Counted from the stretch's first letter, positions 36,442 through 46,300 are shown. The stretch is DNA of 64,000 bases from Blautia argi (GCF_003287895.1 NZ_CP030280.1:1495501-1559500), one strand, 5' to 3'. Numbers and translations: made by a program. The notes: a model not told the origin generated them from the sequence alone.

Positions 36442-36808
36442 ATGAATAACTTTGAGATTATTAAATTAAATAATGTAGAAGATAATATACTTATTGTTAT
36501 GAAAACTAGCGAGCCTCCTTTTGACTTTCTTAGTGAAATGGAGGAAGCACTTCGTAATATACAGTATTTGGGGTATGTTACGATTGATGAACTATTACAC
36601 AGTGGGAATACGGAAGAACGGTTTATTCAGGGCTTTTTTAATGGGAATTCTTTTGAAAATGGAAAATTCAAATTTACTGTTTATTGAAAAGAAGAGTAAA
36701 TTAAGAGAGTACGCTTGTGAGTTTTTGCGTAAAGATATAGAACTTCTTCATTTTACAGGCTTAACAGGCAGACAGCAAAGATTAATTGAATGTGGTTGTG
36801 TAATCTAA
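36442..36808 (+). pseudogene. RnlB-like antitoxin, one frameshift
   Basis: Starting at ATG 36442 after AAAGGAG: NNFEIIKLNNVEDNILIVM, then FDFLSEMEEALRNIQYLGYV and HSGNTEERFIQGFFNG. The first frame stops at 36687. Removing one T from 36680-36682 continues as KKSKLREYACEFLRKDIELL and ends IECGCVI at 36808, about 121 residues, the usual size for RnlB. It is the neutralising partner of the upstream RnlA-type toxin. Confidence 0.7.
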
Positions 36809-36867
36809 ATACCTAATACGGAATTATGATAACATAATAGTAGAAAATTTGATGAACTTATAAGAAG

Positions 36868-36897
36868 GCATTATCGCTGAGTCGGTAGTGCTTTTTT
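36868..36897 (+). terminator. Rho-independent terminator
   Basis: GCATTATC pairs with GGTAGTGC through G-U pairs around an 8-base loop and is followed by six T residues. It lies after the toxin-antitoxin locus. The remaining 250 bases to 37014 hold no gene. Confidence 0.6.
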
Positions 36898-37013
36898 ATT
36901 GGAAAAATTAAGGATATTTTTTCCTGCTATAAAAGTTATCAAAAAGTGATCTGTATTCTATAATATCTTGAGTAAAAAAGTGGATGAAAAAAAGGGATTT
37001 TTCACAAAAAATA

Positions 37014-37042
37014 TTGCATATATCATATTGACGGTGTACAAT
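37014..37042 (+). promoter_or_regulatory. Promoter of the type VII locus
   Basis: TTGCAT and TACAAT are 17 bases apart, about 100 bases before the EsaA-like gene. Confidence 0.65.
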
Positions 37043-37145
37043 ATAACGAAAGATACTTTAGCGCTCTGATTGAGTAAGGGTGTATATAAGTTAAGAAAAA
37101 TAGAACAAATTTTTTCTTGGAAAAACAAATGAAGGAGGAGCCCAT

Positions 37146-39413
37146 GTGAAAAATAAGATTGTTAAAGCAGGAATAGGAATACTGATTCTTGGATGTTGTT
37201 TGGGCGGAGGCTATTATGCAGGGAGTCAAACAAATTCTGATGATATAAAACCTGTTGCTGTGGTAAAAGAAGATAAACCTGTAAAAGAAAAATTATACGA
37301 TACAAATTTAATTGCGATTGTTAATGCTGACGAAGGAATTCAAAAAGAGGACAAAGTGGTAAGTTACAGTCAGTCTTTGCTAGGGACATTAACTCTCCCA
37401 TATGAAATAACAGGTATTGAAGATGCAAAACAAGGATTAGAAAATGGAAAATATAGTGCATACATGATTTTACCTGGAACATTTTCAGCATCTGTTGAGT
37501 CTATCAATACAACACCACAAAAAGCAGTTTTAGAATATGCAATTGCTCAAAATCTCACGCAAGAGGCTCAGGCAAAAGCTATTTATTCAGTTGGAAATAC
37601 TTTTACAACCTTAAATAATGGTATTAGTGAATTATATCTTTCTTCCGTTTTAAGTGAAGTGCACAAAGTACAAGATGCTGCAGGCATAATTAAAGAGAAT
37701 GATATTCGAGATTTAAAAGCTCTAGGGGAGGTAAGTGGAGATGATTTGACAGAAGCAATTCAATTACCAGAACTAGCATCTGTAGATAAAAAAATTGAAA
37801 TCTTAGATCTTATTCCACATTATGAGGAAGAAGATAAACTTCTTGCTGAAATTGATAAAACCTATCAAGATTCTTGGTCAAAGGGAGAAGAACAATTTAA
37901 CAATACCATCAAGACACAGTCTAATGGTTTAACAGCAAGTCTAAAGAATGATGATGGTGTGAATGCAGAATACGAAAAAATGTTAACAATGCATGGACAG
38001 GAAATGGAAATCCCGAAATATGAGGATGATACGGAAGCCGAAAAAACTGAAGTTTCAGGTCATGTTGACAGTATTCAAAAGAATTTGAATGAAATCGAAA
38101 AGATAAGTGCACTAAAGAAAGATTTCGATGAACTAAAGGGAAAACAGTCTGTGGCAGATGAGAAAAATGGCAAAATTCAAACTTCTTATGACGAGATAAA
38201 AGAGAAGTTAAGAGAGTCCATTGTACGTGAATGGACTGAAGAAGAAGGAAAAGTTGCTTGGACGGAATACCAGGTTTATAGCAAACAAAATGTGGATGCT
38301 TTTTTACAGGGACAAGAAGCGGCAAAAATTGCATATGCAAACCAGAAGCTACGAGAATATTATGATAGTCTTCTGCTAAGTGAAAGTTTTCTTGATTATA
38401 AGGGCTCCTGGATTGATATGTATAAAAAATTGAGTGCTTTGGACCCTGATACATATCCTGCAAAAAGCGACGAAGAATTGAACGTGATGGTAGATAGTTC
38501 GATTAATTTACCAGAAGAAGAGCCGATTCCACCTGCTGAAACAGTATCGTTAAATCCAATTACATTCCGTGCAATTGGATATACTGCAGGAATTGAAAAA
38601 CCTGATTGGGACACACTTCAATTTCCAAACTTAGAGCAGACTACAATCATGGATGATGTTAATGGTATATTAAGTACTTCTAAAAAATATACAGACAAAA
38701 GAATGCAAGAGATAAATAACTCTAGAGACCGGTTGGTCGAAAAGGATGCGTCTGTTCGTGAATCATTAAGTACATTTGATAATGCCTATAGCAGTATGCT
38801 TATTGCACAAGGTGCTTTGGAAAAATCAATTAATGATTATTCACCAAGTCAATACTTAGAAAACGAGATAATTCAGGGGTTGCAACAATCTTTAGGTAAA
38901 AATCAAAATACTATTCAAGAGAAAATAGAAACTCAGAATAAACAGTATGAAGATTATGTAGAAAAAGTTTACACAACATCTGAAGAAAACACAAAGAAAC
39001 AAGCAGAAAGTATTGAAGCTGGGGAAAAAGCATCTAATGAAAAATTGGAGACTAATCTTGCAAATGCAAAAAATTCAATACAGACAAGTTATGAAGATAA
39101 TAAAAGAATGCTAAACGATATTGGTGGTATACTGCCATATTCTAGACTTGGAACACAGGAAAATATTTTGGCATACCGGTTTATGTCAGAGCCGTTGGCT
39201 GTAAATGATTTAACGGTTGTCAAAAATGATCCTATTGAAACAGAAGAGGTAAACAATAATATACCAGAGAGCAAGATGGAGAAGGAAAAACCAGAACAAA
39301 AAAATATTTCTGTAATGGTAATTGCGATTCCAATTGTACTTATTTTGCTTTGCGTGGGAGTCTATATAGTTTTAAGAAAAAAACATAGTGATTCCCAAGA
39401 GGATCATTTATAA
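37146..39413 (+). CDS. esaA: EsaA-like type VII secretion membrane protein
   Basis: A 755-residue protein starting at GTG 37146 after GAAGGAGG. An N-terminal membrane helix (IGILILGCCLGGGYYAG) is followed by the YhgE/EsaA signature LIAIVNADEG and a long coiled-coil extracellular region. One C-terminal membrane helix follows (VIAIPIVLILLCVGVYIVL) with a basic tail. Staphylococcal EsaA has more C-terminal helices; a single one is usual in many clostridial relatives. It forms the outward-facing stalk of the T7SSb complex with EssB and EssC. It lies upstream of the WXG100 gene and is followed by a strong terminator, so it is transcribed separately. Confidence 0.75.
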   Translation: MKNKIVKAGIGILILGCCLGGGYYAGSQTNSDDIKPVAVVKEDKPVKEKLYDTNLIAIVNADEGIQKEDKVVSYSQSLLGTLTLPYEITGIEDAKQGLENGKYSAYMILPGTFSASVESINTTPQKAVLEYAIAQNLTQEAQAKAIYSVGNTFTTLNNGISELYLSSVLSEVHKVQDAAGIIKENDIRDLKALGEVSGDDLTEAIQLPELASVDKKIEILDLIPHYEEEDKLLAEIDKTYQDSWSKGEEQFNNTIKTQSNGLTASLKNDDGVNAEYEKMLTMHGQEMEIPKYEDDTEAEKTEVSGHVDSIQKNLNEIEKISALKKDFDELKGKQSVADEKNGKIQTSYDEIKEKLRESIVREWTEEEGKVAWTEYQVYSKQNVDAFLQGQEAAKIAYANQKLREYYDSLLLSESFLDYKGSWIDMYKKLSALDPDTYPAKSDEELNVMVDSSINLPEEEPIPPAETVSLNPITFRAIGYTAGIEKPDWDTLQFPNLEQTTIMDDVNGILSTSKKYTDKRMQEINNSRDRLVEKDASVRESLSTFDNAYSSMLIAQGALEKSINDYSPSQYLENEIIQGLQQSLGKNQNTIQEKIETQNKQYEDYVEKVYTTSEENTKKQAESIEAGEKASNEKLETNLANAKNSIQTSYEDNKRMLNDIGGILPYSRLGTQENILAYRFMSEPLAVNDLTVVKNDPIETEEVNNNIPESKMEKEKPEQKNISVMVIAIPIVLILLCVGVYIVLRKKHSDSQEDHL

Positions 39414-39493
39414 ATATGTAAAAACAGGTTGATTGTAGTACGCAATAGGAAACAGCCACAAGAACAGATCCTGGCTATGCAGTGTACAAACAG

Positions 39494-39550
39494 GAAAGGC
39501 AAGGAAGATGGTTACTTTATATATAGAGCCATTTTCCTTGCTTTTCTTTT
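39494..39550 (+). terminator. Rho-independent terminator after the EsaA-like gene
   Basis: GAAAGGCAAGGAAGATGG and CCATTTTCCTTGCTTTTC form an 18-base stem with few mismatches around a 17-base loop, followed by a T-rich tail. Confidence 0.75.
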
Positions 39551-39551
39551 G

Positions 39552-39656
39552 TTAGGCGATATCGGTTAATACTTTTCTGATTTGCAGGGAACCCACTTTT
39601 TCCAGTAAATCAGTATGTTCTAGCTGGATTTTTGAAACATGATCAATTAGTTTCAT
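39552..39656 (-). other. Gene-remnant region between EsaA-like and WXG100 genes
   Basis: A 34-codon minus-strand frame (MKLIDHVSKIQLEHTDLL...) without a ribosome-binding site begins here. The whole 39551-40082 stretch otherwise holds short broken frames on the plus strand. I see no intact gene. It looks like decayed coding sequence placed between two T7SS genes. The upstream regulatory sites of the WXG100 gene lie at its right end. Confidence 0.3.
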
Positions 39657-39957
39657 CACACGTTATAAAGACGAAAATGTTTCCGCAACATATATAAACA
39701 AAGGGGAAATATCTATTTACAGTACATTAGAGAAAGCTATGATACGAATAAGCTATATTCAAGTTTGGAGATGTATCGGAACTGTTCGGCATTTCCAATA
39801 TGTTTGATTCGTTTATCTATTTTGTAGCGCCCTTTATATATATTGGAAAAGAACGTAAAATTCTGTTGTTTTTTGGAATCATAAGAAAAAGATACGAAAT
39901 AAGAGCTGAATATATCAAAAAAATAGTTGATTTGCACAAAAAATCTTTAAAAATATA

Positions 39958-40050
39958 TTGTCAAATAGAGGAAAAAAGTGTAAAATATAGAAAAAAATAC
40001 TTGCGAAAATCGCATTAGACCTGAAGGCATAAAGTTCTTTGAACTTTATA
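39958..40050 (+). promoter_or_regulatory. Promoter and leader hairpin of the WXG100 gene
   Basis: TTGTCA (39958-39963) and TAAAAT (39981-39986) are 17 bases apart. ATAAAGTTC-TTT-GAACTTTAT forms a 9-bp hairpin at about 40030-40050, 20 bases before the AAGGAGG site. The promoter resembles the one at 56115 for the second RHS gene. Confidence 0.6.
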
Positions 40051-40082
40051 GTTTTTCATTACTTTCAAAGGAGGAAAAAAAT

Positions 40083-40361
40083 ATGTTACGTGTGGATTAT
40101 GAAGCATTAGCAGCTGGCTCAAAAACTTTGCAGGATCAGGGAGCAATTTTTGAAGAATGTATTGACAGAATGCGTCAAGTGATCGAAGGACTTCCAGATG
40201 TTTGGGAAGCAGATACAAGTAAACGTTATGTGGAACAGTTCCAAGAAGCAGAACCGGGACTTAGAAATGTTAGACAGATGATTGAAGATATGGCCATTCA
40301 GATGCAGAAAATTTCTGATAATTTTGCACAGGCAGATAGTGATATGGCTGGACAAATGTAA
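40083..40361 (+). CDS. WXG100 family protein (EsxA-like)
   Basis: A 92-residue helical-hairpin protein, the small secreted substrate and structural marker of type VII systems. The central turn is DVWEADTSKRYVEQF, so the usual WxG reads W-E-A; helix 2 and the tail (EDMAIQMQKISDNFAQADSDMA) are typical. It starts at ATG 40083 after AAGGAGG. A strong terminator follows it, so it is probably made in excess over the downstream membrane components. Confidence 0.85.
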   Translation: MLRVDYEALAAGSKTLQDQGAIFEECIDRMRQVIEGLPDVWEADTSKRYVEQFQEAEPGLRNVRQMIEDMAIQMQKISDNFAQADSDMAGQM

Positions 40362-40384
40362 CATCAGTAATAGAGTAAAAGAGG

Positions 40385-40408
40385 AAGCCGCCAAAAATGG
40401 CGGCTTTT
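40385..40408 (+). terminator. Terminator after WXG100 gene (partial read-through likely)
   Basis: AAGCCGCC pairs with GGCGGCTT around AAAAAT, followed by T residues. It lies between the WXG100 gene and the rest of the T7SS operon and probably tunes the ratio of substrate to machinery. Confidence 0.8.
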
Positions 40409-40427
40409 CTAAAAGGAAGGGAGGAAA

Positions 40428-40856
40428 ATGCATATGGAAGGACAGGAAAATATGCAGTCCCAACCAGGGTTAAATTTAGATACAGAAATATTGCAAAAAA
40501 ACGAAAACATAAGCACATCGTTATGTGACCGTTTTGGCATTCATATGTACACATTGGAATTTATGGAACATGAGAAAAGATACCAAGAAAAACAGCAAGA
40601 AAAAGAAGATGAGATTTTTTCCAATGTTTTAAATAATCCAGAAAAGGAAATGACAGATACTGCATTCAAAAGAGTCATACAGGCTGAAACAACCGCAGTA
40701 ATTAAAGCAGAATATAATGAGAATAAGGCAACCAGTAATCCATATATAAATATAGCCTATGGAATCTTAGGAGCGATACTGGCAGGAACAGTTCTCTTTT
40801 TAATAGAAAGATATAGGAGAAAACGGAATGAAAATTACCATAACTATCAAAAATGA
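40428..40856 (+). CDS. C-terminally anchored membrane protein of the T7SS operon
   Basis: A 142-residue protein with a soluble helical N-terminal part (FMEHEKRYQEKQQEKEDEIF) and one membrane helix near the end (IAYGILGAILAGTVLFLIE) followed by a basic tail (RYRRKRNENY). ATG 40428 is well spaced from GGAGG. It overlaps the EsaB/YukD-like gene by 29 bases. Its position is where EssA is found in staphylococci, but it lacks clear EssA similarity, so it may be a functional stand-in or an unrelated accessory protein. Confidence 0.55.
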   Translation: MHMEGQENMQSQPGLNLDTEILQKNENISTSLCDRFGIHMYTLEFMEHEKRYQEKQQEKEDEIFSNVLNNPEKEMTDTAFKRVIQAETTAVIKAEYNENKATSNPYINIAYGILGAILAGTVLFLIERYRRKRNENYHNYQK

Positions 40857-41082
40857 ACAAGATGGAAAATCTTATGATGTTTCTCTGGATAATCGGCAAA
40901 AAATTGCAACCACATTGAAAGTAATGAGCGAAAATCTCCCGGAGTTCATGAATGGAATCGGAACCAATCCGGCGGTACAGTCTGAACGGACAAGTCGGCA
41001 CTTGAAGTTAGAATCCACCTATGAAGAATCTCATATTTATACAGGCGATATAGTGGTGATTTCACAAAGAGAAAAAGAATAG
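40828..41082 (+). CDS. esaB: EsaB/YukD-like ubiquitin-fold protein
   Basis: An 84-residue protein with the beta-grasp pattern of YukD/EsaB (MKITITIKNEQDGKSYDVSL at the start and SHIYTGDIVVISQREKE at the end). It is a cytoplasmic component or regulator of type VIIb systems. It starts within the end of the preceding gene and ends 10 bases before the EssB gene. Confidence 0.75.
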   Translation: MKITITIKNEQDGKSYDVSLDNRQKIATTLKVMSENLPEFMNGIGTNPAVQSERTSRHLKLESTYEESHIYTGDIVVISQREKE

Positions 41083-41092
41083 AGAGGGACTG

Positions 41093-42343
41093 ATGAAGAT
41101 GGGAAAAAAGAAGGATGAAAAAACAGGGACCAAAGGTGAAGAGACGCAGCAGAAGGCTACCTATTTGAAGGAAGAAATTAAAAAGTCTTCGATGCATGCA
41201 AAAGATAGTTATGATTATAAAAAACTTTGTGTGGATCGAAGGGGGCTTCTGCCTTGTAAATATGAAGAGGACAGAGAAGATTTATATTTTTATTATGATA
41301 TAGAAAGAATGAGTCCTTTTCAAGATGTAAAAGTAGAATCACGAGAGAAAAAATATCAAGTATTGATTAACTTTTGCTTGCTGAAAGAGCTACAGACAGA
41401 TTTTGTTTTGAAACTGACTGTAGATAATCTGTATTATGATGAAAATGGATTATTATATCTGAAAGAACGAGACATTTATGGACGTGGCGAAAAACCAAGT
41501 GATCTACAATTTGTTAATGCCTATAAAAGCTTTGTTGCAGGTGTTTTGGGAAGTAAATATTCTGTCACACAAATCCAGGAAAGTGGGATTGAAATCTGCA
41601 GAGAAGAAAAGTGGTTTGAACCCATCTATCGTTGTGAAACATCAGAAGAGATTGCAGATATCTTGCGAAAAGTGAGAGAAGATTATTTTTTAGAACAAAA
41701 GCGGGAGATGCAGAATGTAAAGAAATCTACGTATTCAATATGGAGAATTGTAGCCATTATTACATTGATCGGAACCTTGCTTGGTGGTGGATATGCAACA
41801 TATCTTTCTATTAAAACTGTTCCCGAGCAGAAACAATTGCTTGCAGCAAATGAGGCTTTTATTCAAAAAGATTACAGAACTTGCGTGGATAGCTTACGAA
41901 ATGTGGAACCATCTGAAATGGAAAAGAATACACTTTATATTTTAGCATATTCTTACGCCAATATGGAAAGCTTTCGTCAGGATGAAATGAGAAATATTAT
42001 TGATAACCTGTCGATAAGTAGCAATTCGAAGATTTTAGAGTATTGGATACGGATAGGAAGGCTGGAAACAAAAAAAGCGGAAGAAATTGCCCTATCGCTG
42101 TCTGATGATAAATTACTAATTTATGCATATATGAAAGAGGCAGACGATTTAGAGAATAATACACAGATAGATGGTTCAGAGAAGAAACAGAGGTTGGATG
42201 AATTAGAGGGGCAGATAGAAAAACTTGGCGATAAATATGAGCCTCAAGAGGAAGAAAATGTAGAGAATATTAATAAAAATGTGCAGGAGGATACTTCCAT
42301 AGAAGAACAGCAGACACAGGATACCACAGATACTGCACAGTAG
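41093..42343 (+). CDS. essB: EssB/YukC-like type VII membrane protein
   Basis: A 416-residue bitopic protein. The cytoplasmic part (about 1-220) has the pseudokinase-like fold of EssB (ERMSPFQDVKVESREKKYQV, then NLYYDENGLLYLKERDIYG). A single membrane helix follows near residues 222-242 (IVAIITLIGTLLGGGYATYL), then a helical extracytoplasmic domain and an acidic Gln/Thr-rich tail. Length and topology agree with EssB. It probably bridges EssC and the EsaA-like protein. ATG 41093 (or ATG 41099) follows GAGAGGG. Confidence 0.85.
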   Translation: MKMGKKKDEKTGTKGEETQQKATYLKEEIKKSSMHAKDSYDYKKLCVDRRGLLPCKYEEDREDLYFYYDIERMSPFQDVKVESREKKYQVLINFCLLKELQTDFVLKLTVDNLYYDENGLLYLKERDIYGRGEKPSDLQFVNAYKSFVAGVLGSKYSVTQIQESGIEICREEKWFEPIYRCETSEEIADILRKVREDYFLEQKREMQNVKKSTYSIWRIVAIITLIGTLLGGGYATYLSIKTVPEQKQLLAANEAFIQKDYRTCVDSLRNVEPSEMEKNTLYILAYSYANMESFRQDEMRNIIDNLSISSNSKILEYWIRIGRLETKKAEEIALSLSDDKLLIYAYMKEADDLENNTQIDGSEKKQRLDELEGQIEKLGDKYEPQEEENVENINKNVQEDTSIEEQQTQDTTDTAQ

Positions 42344-42373
42344 TGTGTTCTAGATGTTACAGGAGGAAAAAGT

Positions 42374-42769
42374 ATGGGAAGTCTTTCAGATGATAGGAAA
42401 AAAAGAGATGAAGAACGCAGAATTGCCGGACTCAAAAAAGAGATTCAAGATTTAGAAGTAGAACTAAAAGAATATGAGGTCGCAAAAGAAAAAGTACAGA
42501 ATGCAAAAGCTAATTGTAATACAGAGGTTACCAGTTGGCAGGAAACCGTTGGAAAATTTGCGCAAAAAGAAATAAAGCAGCCGGATGTTTTTGAAGGCGA
42601 GATGGCGAACAAATTAGAAACATACATAGACGATGCGAAAGAGGAAAATGATAAGGGCATTGAGAAAGCAGCGGAGTTGGTAACAGAATTAGGTACACAA
42701 ATTGATAAAATAAATGAAAAAATTTCTTTCCTTAATAATAGTATTGACTATAAAAGAAGTTTGATATAA
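42374..42769 (+). CDS. Coiled-coil small protein (DUF5082/YwqH-like)
   Basis: A 131-residue, almost entirely helical protein (RRIAGLKKEIQDLEVELKEY and ELVTELGTQIDKINEKISFL) of the size and character of YwqH/DUF5082 proteins that accompany LXG toxins. It starts at ATG 42374 after ACAGGAGG. It is the first of three small helical genes between EssB and the RHS toxin, so it probably serves as a targeting partner or chaperone of the toxin N-terminus. Confidence 0.6.
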   Translation: MGSLSDDRKKRDEERRIAGLKKEIQDLEVELKEYEVAKEKVQNAKANCNTEVTSWQETVGKFAQKEIKQPDVFEGEMANKLETYIDDAKEENDKGIEKAAELVTELGTQIDKINEKISFLNNSIDYKRSLI

Positions 42770-42781
42770 GGAGGTAGAGAG

Positions 42782-43069
42782 ATGGCTAATAAAATTGCAA
42801 TAAATGATGAGGACTTTACTTCATTAGAAGAGAATTTAATAGCAAAGCATAAAAGTATAATTGAATTAGTCGGAAATGTTGTAAAACAACTCCAAGATTT
42901 GAGTAGAAGAGATGGCGAATTTTATACGGACTCTATCTCTCCTAAAGTACAACTTTTGTGTGATGAATTAAATGATGCCAAATCATCTATGGAAGAAATC
43001 TATTCTGCACATACAGACATTATTTCCAGTTTTAAATCCGCGGTTGCAGATTTGGATACATGTTGTTAG
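42782..43069 (+). CDS. Small helical WXG100-like partner protein
   Basis: A 95-residue helical protein (FTSLEENLIAKHKSIIELVG, then MEEIYSAHTDIISSFKSAVA) ending in CC. No WxG motif is evident. It starts at ATG 42782 after AAGGAGG, 12 bases after the coiled-coil gene. By position it is a candidate heterodimer partner for the RHS toxin N-terminal domain, like the Lap proteins of LXG effectors. That role is inference. Confidence 0.6.
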   Translation: MANKIAINDEDFTSLEENLIAKHKSIIELVGNVVKQLQDLSRRDGEFYTDSISPKVQLLCDELNDAKSSMEEIYSAHTDIISSFKSAVADLDTCC

Positions 43070-43080
43070 GAGGGAAAACA

Positions 43081-43377
43081 ATGACAAACAACATTCATGT
43101 AAATTCGGATAGTGTTATATCCATTGTGGGTGCAACAATAAAAGGTATTGAAAATATACAAGAGGACGTAAATGATGCATATTCATCACTTATAGATTTA
43201 TTATCCGATGCATCTGGCGAAGAAGTGGATGCATTGCGTGAACAATTAGAAACAGAAAATAACTTAGCGATTGCGCTGTGTAATACTTTGACAAAATTTT
43301 CGAACAGTATCCGTTTTGCTGCTTCTGAATTTACAGAACTGGATTCCACAGGAGCTAGTCAGATGGGAAATAAATAA
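43081..43377 (+). CDS. Small helical partner protein preceding the RHS toxin
   Basis: A 98-residue helical protein (IVGATIKGIENIQEDVNDAY, then FSNSIRFAASEFTELD) starting at ATG 43081 after TAGGAGGG; the earlier in-frame TTG at 43060 lies before that site. It has the shape of WXG100/LXG-associated helical proteins. It lies 18 bases upstream of RHS copy 1, which suggests co-translation and complex formation with its N-terminal domain. Confidence 0.6.
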   Translation: MTNNIHVNSDSVISIVGATIKGIENIQEDVNDAYSSLIDLLSDASGEEVDALREQLETENNLAIALCNTLTKFSNSIRFAASEFTELDSTGASQMGNK

Positions 43378-43395
43378 AAAGAGAGGTGGAATAGA

Positions 43396-46300
43396 ATGAA
43401 ACGAGTGTTCCAGGTAAGCGAGATCACAACGCTGTGCAATGAACTGAAAACATTGTTAAACGGGTGCAAAACCCATATTTCAAACATGAAAACTTATGCA
43501 GAGCAGGCAGATGAGGCACTTGCAGAAGTGCCTGGCGAAGTACGTCATTATGGGGCGGTTTACAGTGTTTCTGAACTTCGCAGTGCCTTAAAAACAGAGA
43601 AAATCGAGGACGCACTGACCAAGCTGGAAAACTGCCGCGTAAGAGCCTGTGAGCTGATCCCGGCAGCCGATACGGACTATGCTGCCCAGACCAGGGAGCT
43701 TATGGGGGGTCACGAAAAACCTGCAGACACTTTTGGAGGAAATGGAGCAGTTTTTGATCCATACTCCGCTTACAACCGATTATTCCGCCTTCAAAAAAGC
43801 CTTTGAGGAAGTACAGGCAAGATGGAACAAGGTAACGGAAAATGCAGAAAAGGTAGTGGAGAAACTGATGGCGAACATTAAAGGAGCGGAAGCCATCTGC
43901 CATGCTTTTTCCAAAGACCCGGTAAACCTAAGCACCGGAAACTTTATCTATGACCGGACTGATCTGGAGGTTGGCGGAAGGGAGCCGTTTGTGTTCCGCC
44001 GCTTTTACAATGCCATCAACGGCCGGGAGGGTGTGCTTGGAAGGGACTGGAACCATAATTATGAAGTACATCTGGAGTTTACAGACGGGGAAGCGGTGCT
44101 TCTCAGGGAAGACGGGAAAGAGGAACGTTTTTTCTGGGAGAAGGACCGCTATCTTTCTTTGTTTGCCAGTGAAGGTGTTTTAGAAAAAGCAGAGGAAGGA
44201 TATGCATACCGTACCAGGGAACAAAAAGTCTACCGCTTTGACAGGGAAGGAATGTGTCTGGAAACGGAGACCCTTTTGGGCAGCCGGGTAACATTTACTT
44301 ATGAAACGGAAGCACCTTTCCGTCTGGTAAAAGTACAAAAGGATACGGGGGAATTCTTTTCCTTTTTCTTATGATGCAGAAGGAAAGCTGGAGCGTGTGG
44401 AAGACCATACGGGAAGGAGCCTGTCCTACAAGTACCAGGGCGGACTGTTGAAAGAGGTAACGCTTCCGGATGGGAACACCTTCCGCTACGGCTATACCCC
44501 GCAGGGGAAACTGGAGCATGTGGAGAACCCAAGGGGGATCGTGACGGTGGAAAACTTCTTTGACGAGGAATACCGTACCACCTTACAGAAGTTCCCGGAT
44601 GGGACACAGATGTCTTATGTATATGATGAAGAGAAGAAGAGTGTAGAACTTACGGAACGGAATGGCAGCCGGGTGATCTATGTGCATGATGACAAGTACC
44701 GGGATGTGAAGCATATCCACAGCAACGGGGAGGAACGTTTTGCCTATAACCAGAATAACCAGAAAACTCTGTATGTGGACCGGCTTGGAAATAAGACCCA
44801 GTACGCCTATGACCCGGCTGGAAATCTGGTGCGTGTGATCGATGCCCTTGGGAATAAGACAGAGATCCGGTATGGGGAAAAGAACCAGCCAACCGGGATC
44901 AAGATAAATGGAAAAGATAAACTGTGCGGGGAATACGACGCACAGGGAAGGCTTGTAAAAACCAGGGATGCCCTTGGAAATGAAGTGGAGATCACCTATA
45001 CGGAAGCAGGGTGGCCGCAGACCATCCTGCAGGCAGACAAAAGCCGGATCACACTTTCCTATGATGCAAAGGGAAACATCACAGCGATCGAAGATGCACA
45101 GGGAAATATGACCCGGTATGGGTATGATACCCTGAACCGGATGGTGGAAAGTACCGATGGAAAAGGGAATGTCACAAGTATGCGTATGATGCGATGGGAA
45201 ATGTGACCTGTGTGGAAAATGCGGAGGGAAACTGCCAAAGCTATGAATACAATGCAAGTGGAAAAGTAACGAAGGTGACAGACTTTGACGGGGCGAGCAT
45301 CCAAAGGGAATACAATGTCTTAAACCGCCCAAGCAAGATCATTGATAAAGAAGGAAGGGAAACCCTCCTGACTTATGACAGCATGTGGAACCTTGCAAGG
45401 GTGACAGCACCGGACGGTGCAAGGACTACCTATCTTTATAATGAAGAAAACCTGTTATCCCGGATCAAATATGCAGACGGGGCAGTGGTACGCTATACCT
45501 ACGATGCAAACGGGAACCGGACCGGGGAAGAAGATGAAAACGGGGCGAAGACCACGTTTGTTTATGATGCCCTTGGAAGAGTGGTGGAAGTAAACGGGGA
45601 AGAAGGACTCCATTATGCCTACCGGTATGATGGGGAAGGAAATCTCATAGAGGCAGAAGATGCCCTGGGGAATACCGTATCCATGGAATACGATGGAAAC
45701 GGGAACCTGGTGAAAGAAACCAACGCCCTTGGGGAGAGCAGACATTATACTTATACCCCGTTAGGCGATGTGGAGAGCATCACCGATGAGGCAGGGCGTA
45801 CTACTTGTTACCAGTATCAAAAAGGCGGACTATTAGAAAAAATCCAATACTCAGATGGTACAGAAGAAGCCTTTACCTATGATGCCAACGGAAACCTGGA
45901 AACCCATACCCTTGCCACCGGGTTTGTGCTGCGTTATGGATATGACAGCATGGACCGGATCACGGAGATCACAGGAAGTGAAGGGGAGAAGAAATCCTAT
46001 ACTTATGATGCCCTTGGAAATGTGACTTCCATGACAGACGGGGAGGGAAACACCACCCGGTATGCCTATACCTTAAGCGGGCAGCTTGCAAAAGTAACGG
46101 ATGCCCTTGGAAATGAAACGGAATACCAGTATGATGCCTGTGACCGGCTCATCGAGATCCGCCAGTATGGTGCAGAGGGAAGCCTGAAGGAAGATACAGA
46201 AGGATCCGGTATGGATACAGACTTTCTGGAAGCAGAGAAACAGAATGGAAGAAACCGGCTGTGCCAGGTCACCCGTTATACCAGGGATCTGCGGGGACAG

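Noticed and set aside
39800..40018. 72-codon plus-strand frame before the WXG100 gene
   Set aside because: No ribosome-binding site, low-complexity Lys/Ile/Tyr sequence, and it contains the promoter of the next gene.
44583..45332. 249-codon minus-strand open frame opposite RHS copy 1 (and its twin at 57620)
   Set aside because: It is a codon-composition shadow of the YD repeats, present wherever the core is present, with no start signal.
44760..46100. Short recurring motifs considered as a DNA repeat array
   Set aside because: They encode YD/RHS repeats in frame; the periodicity is of protein origin.
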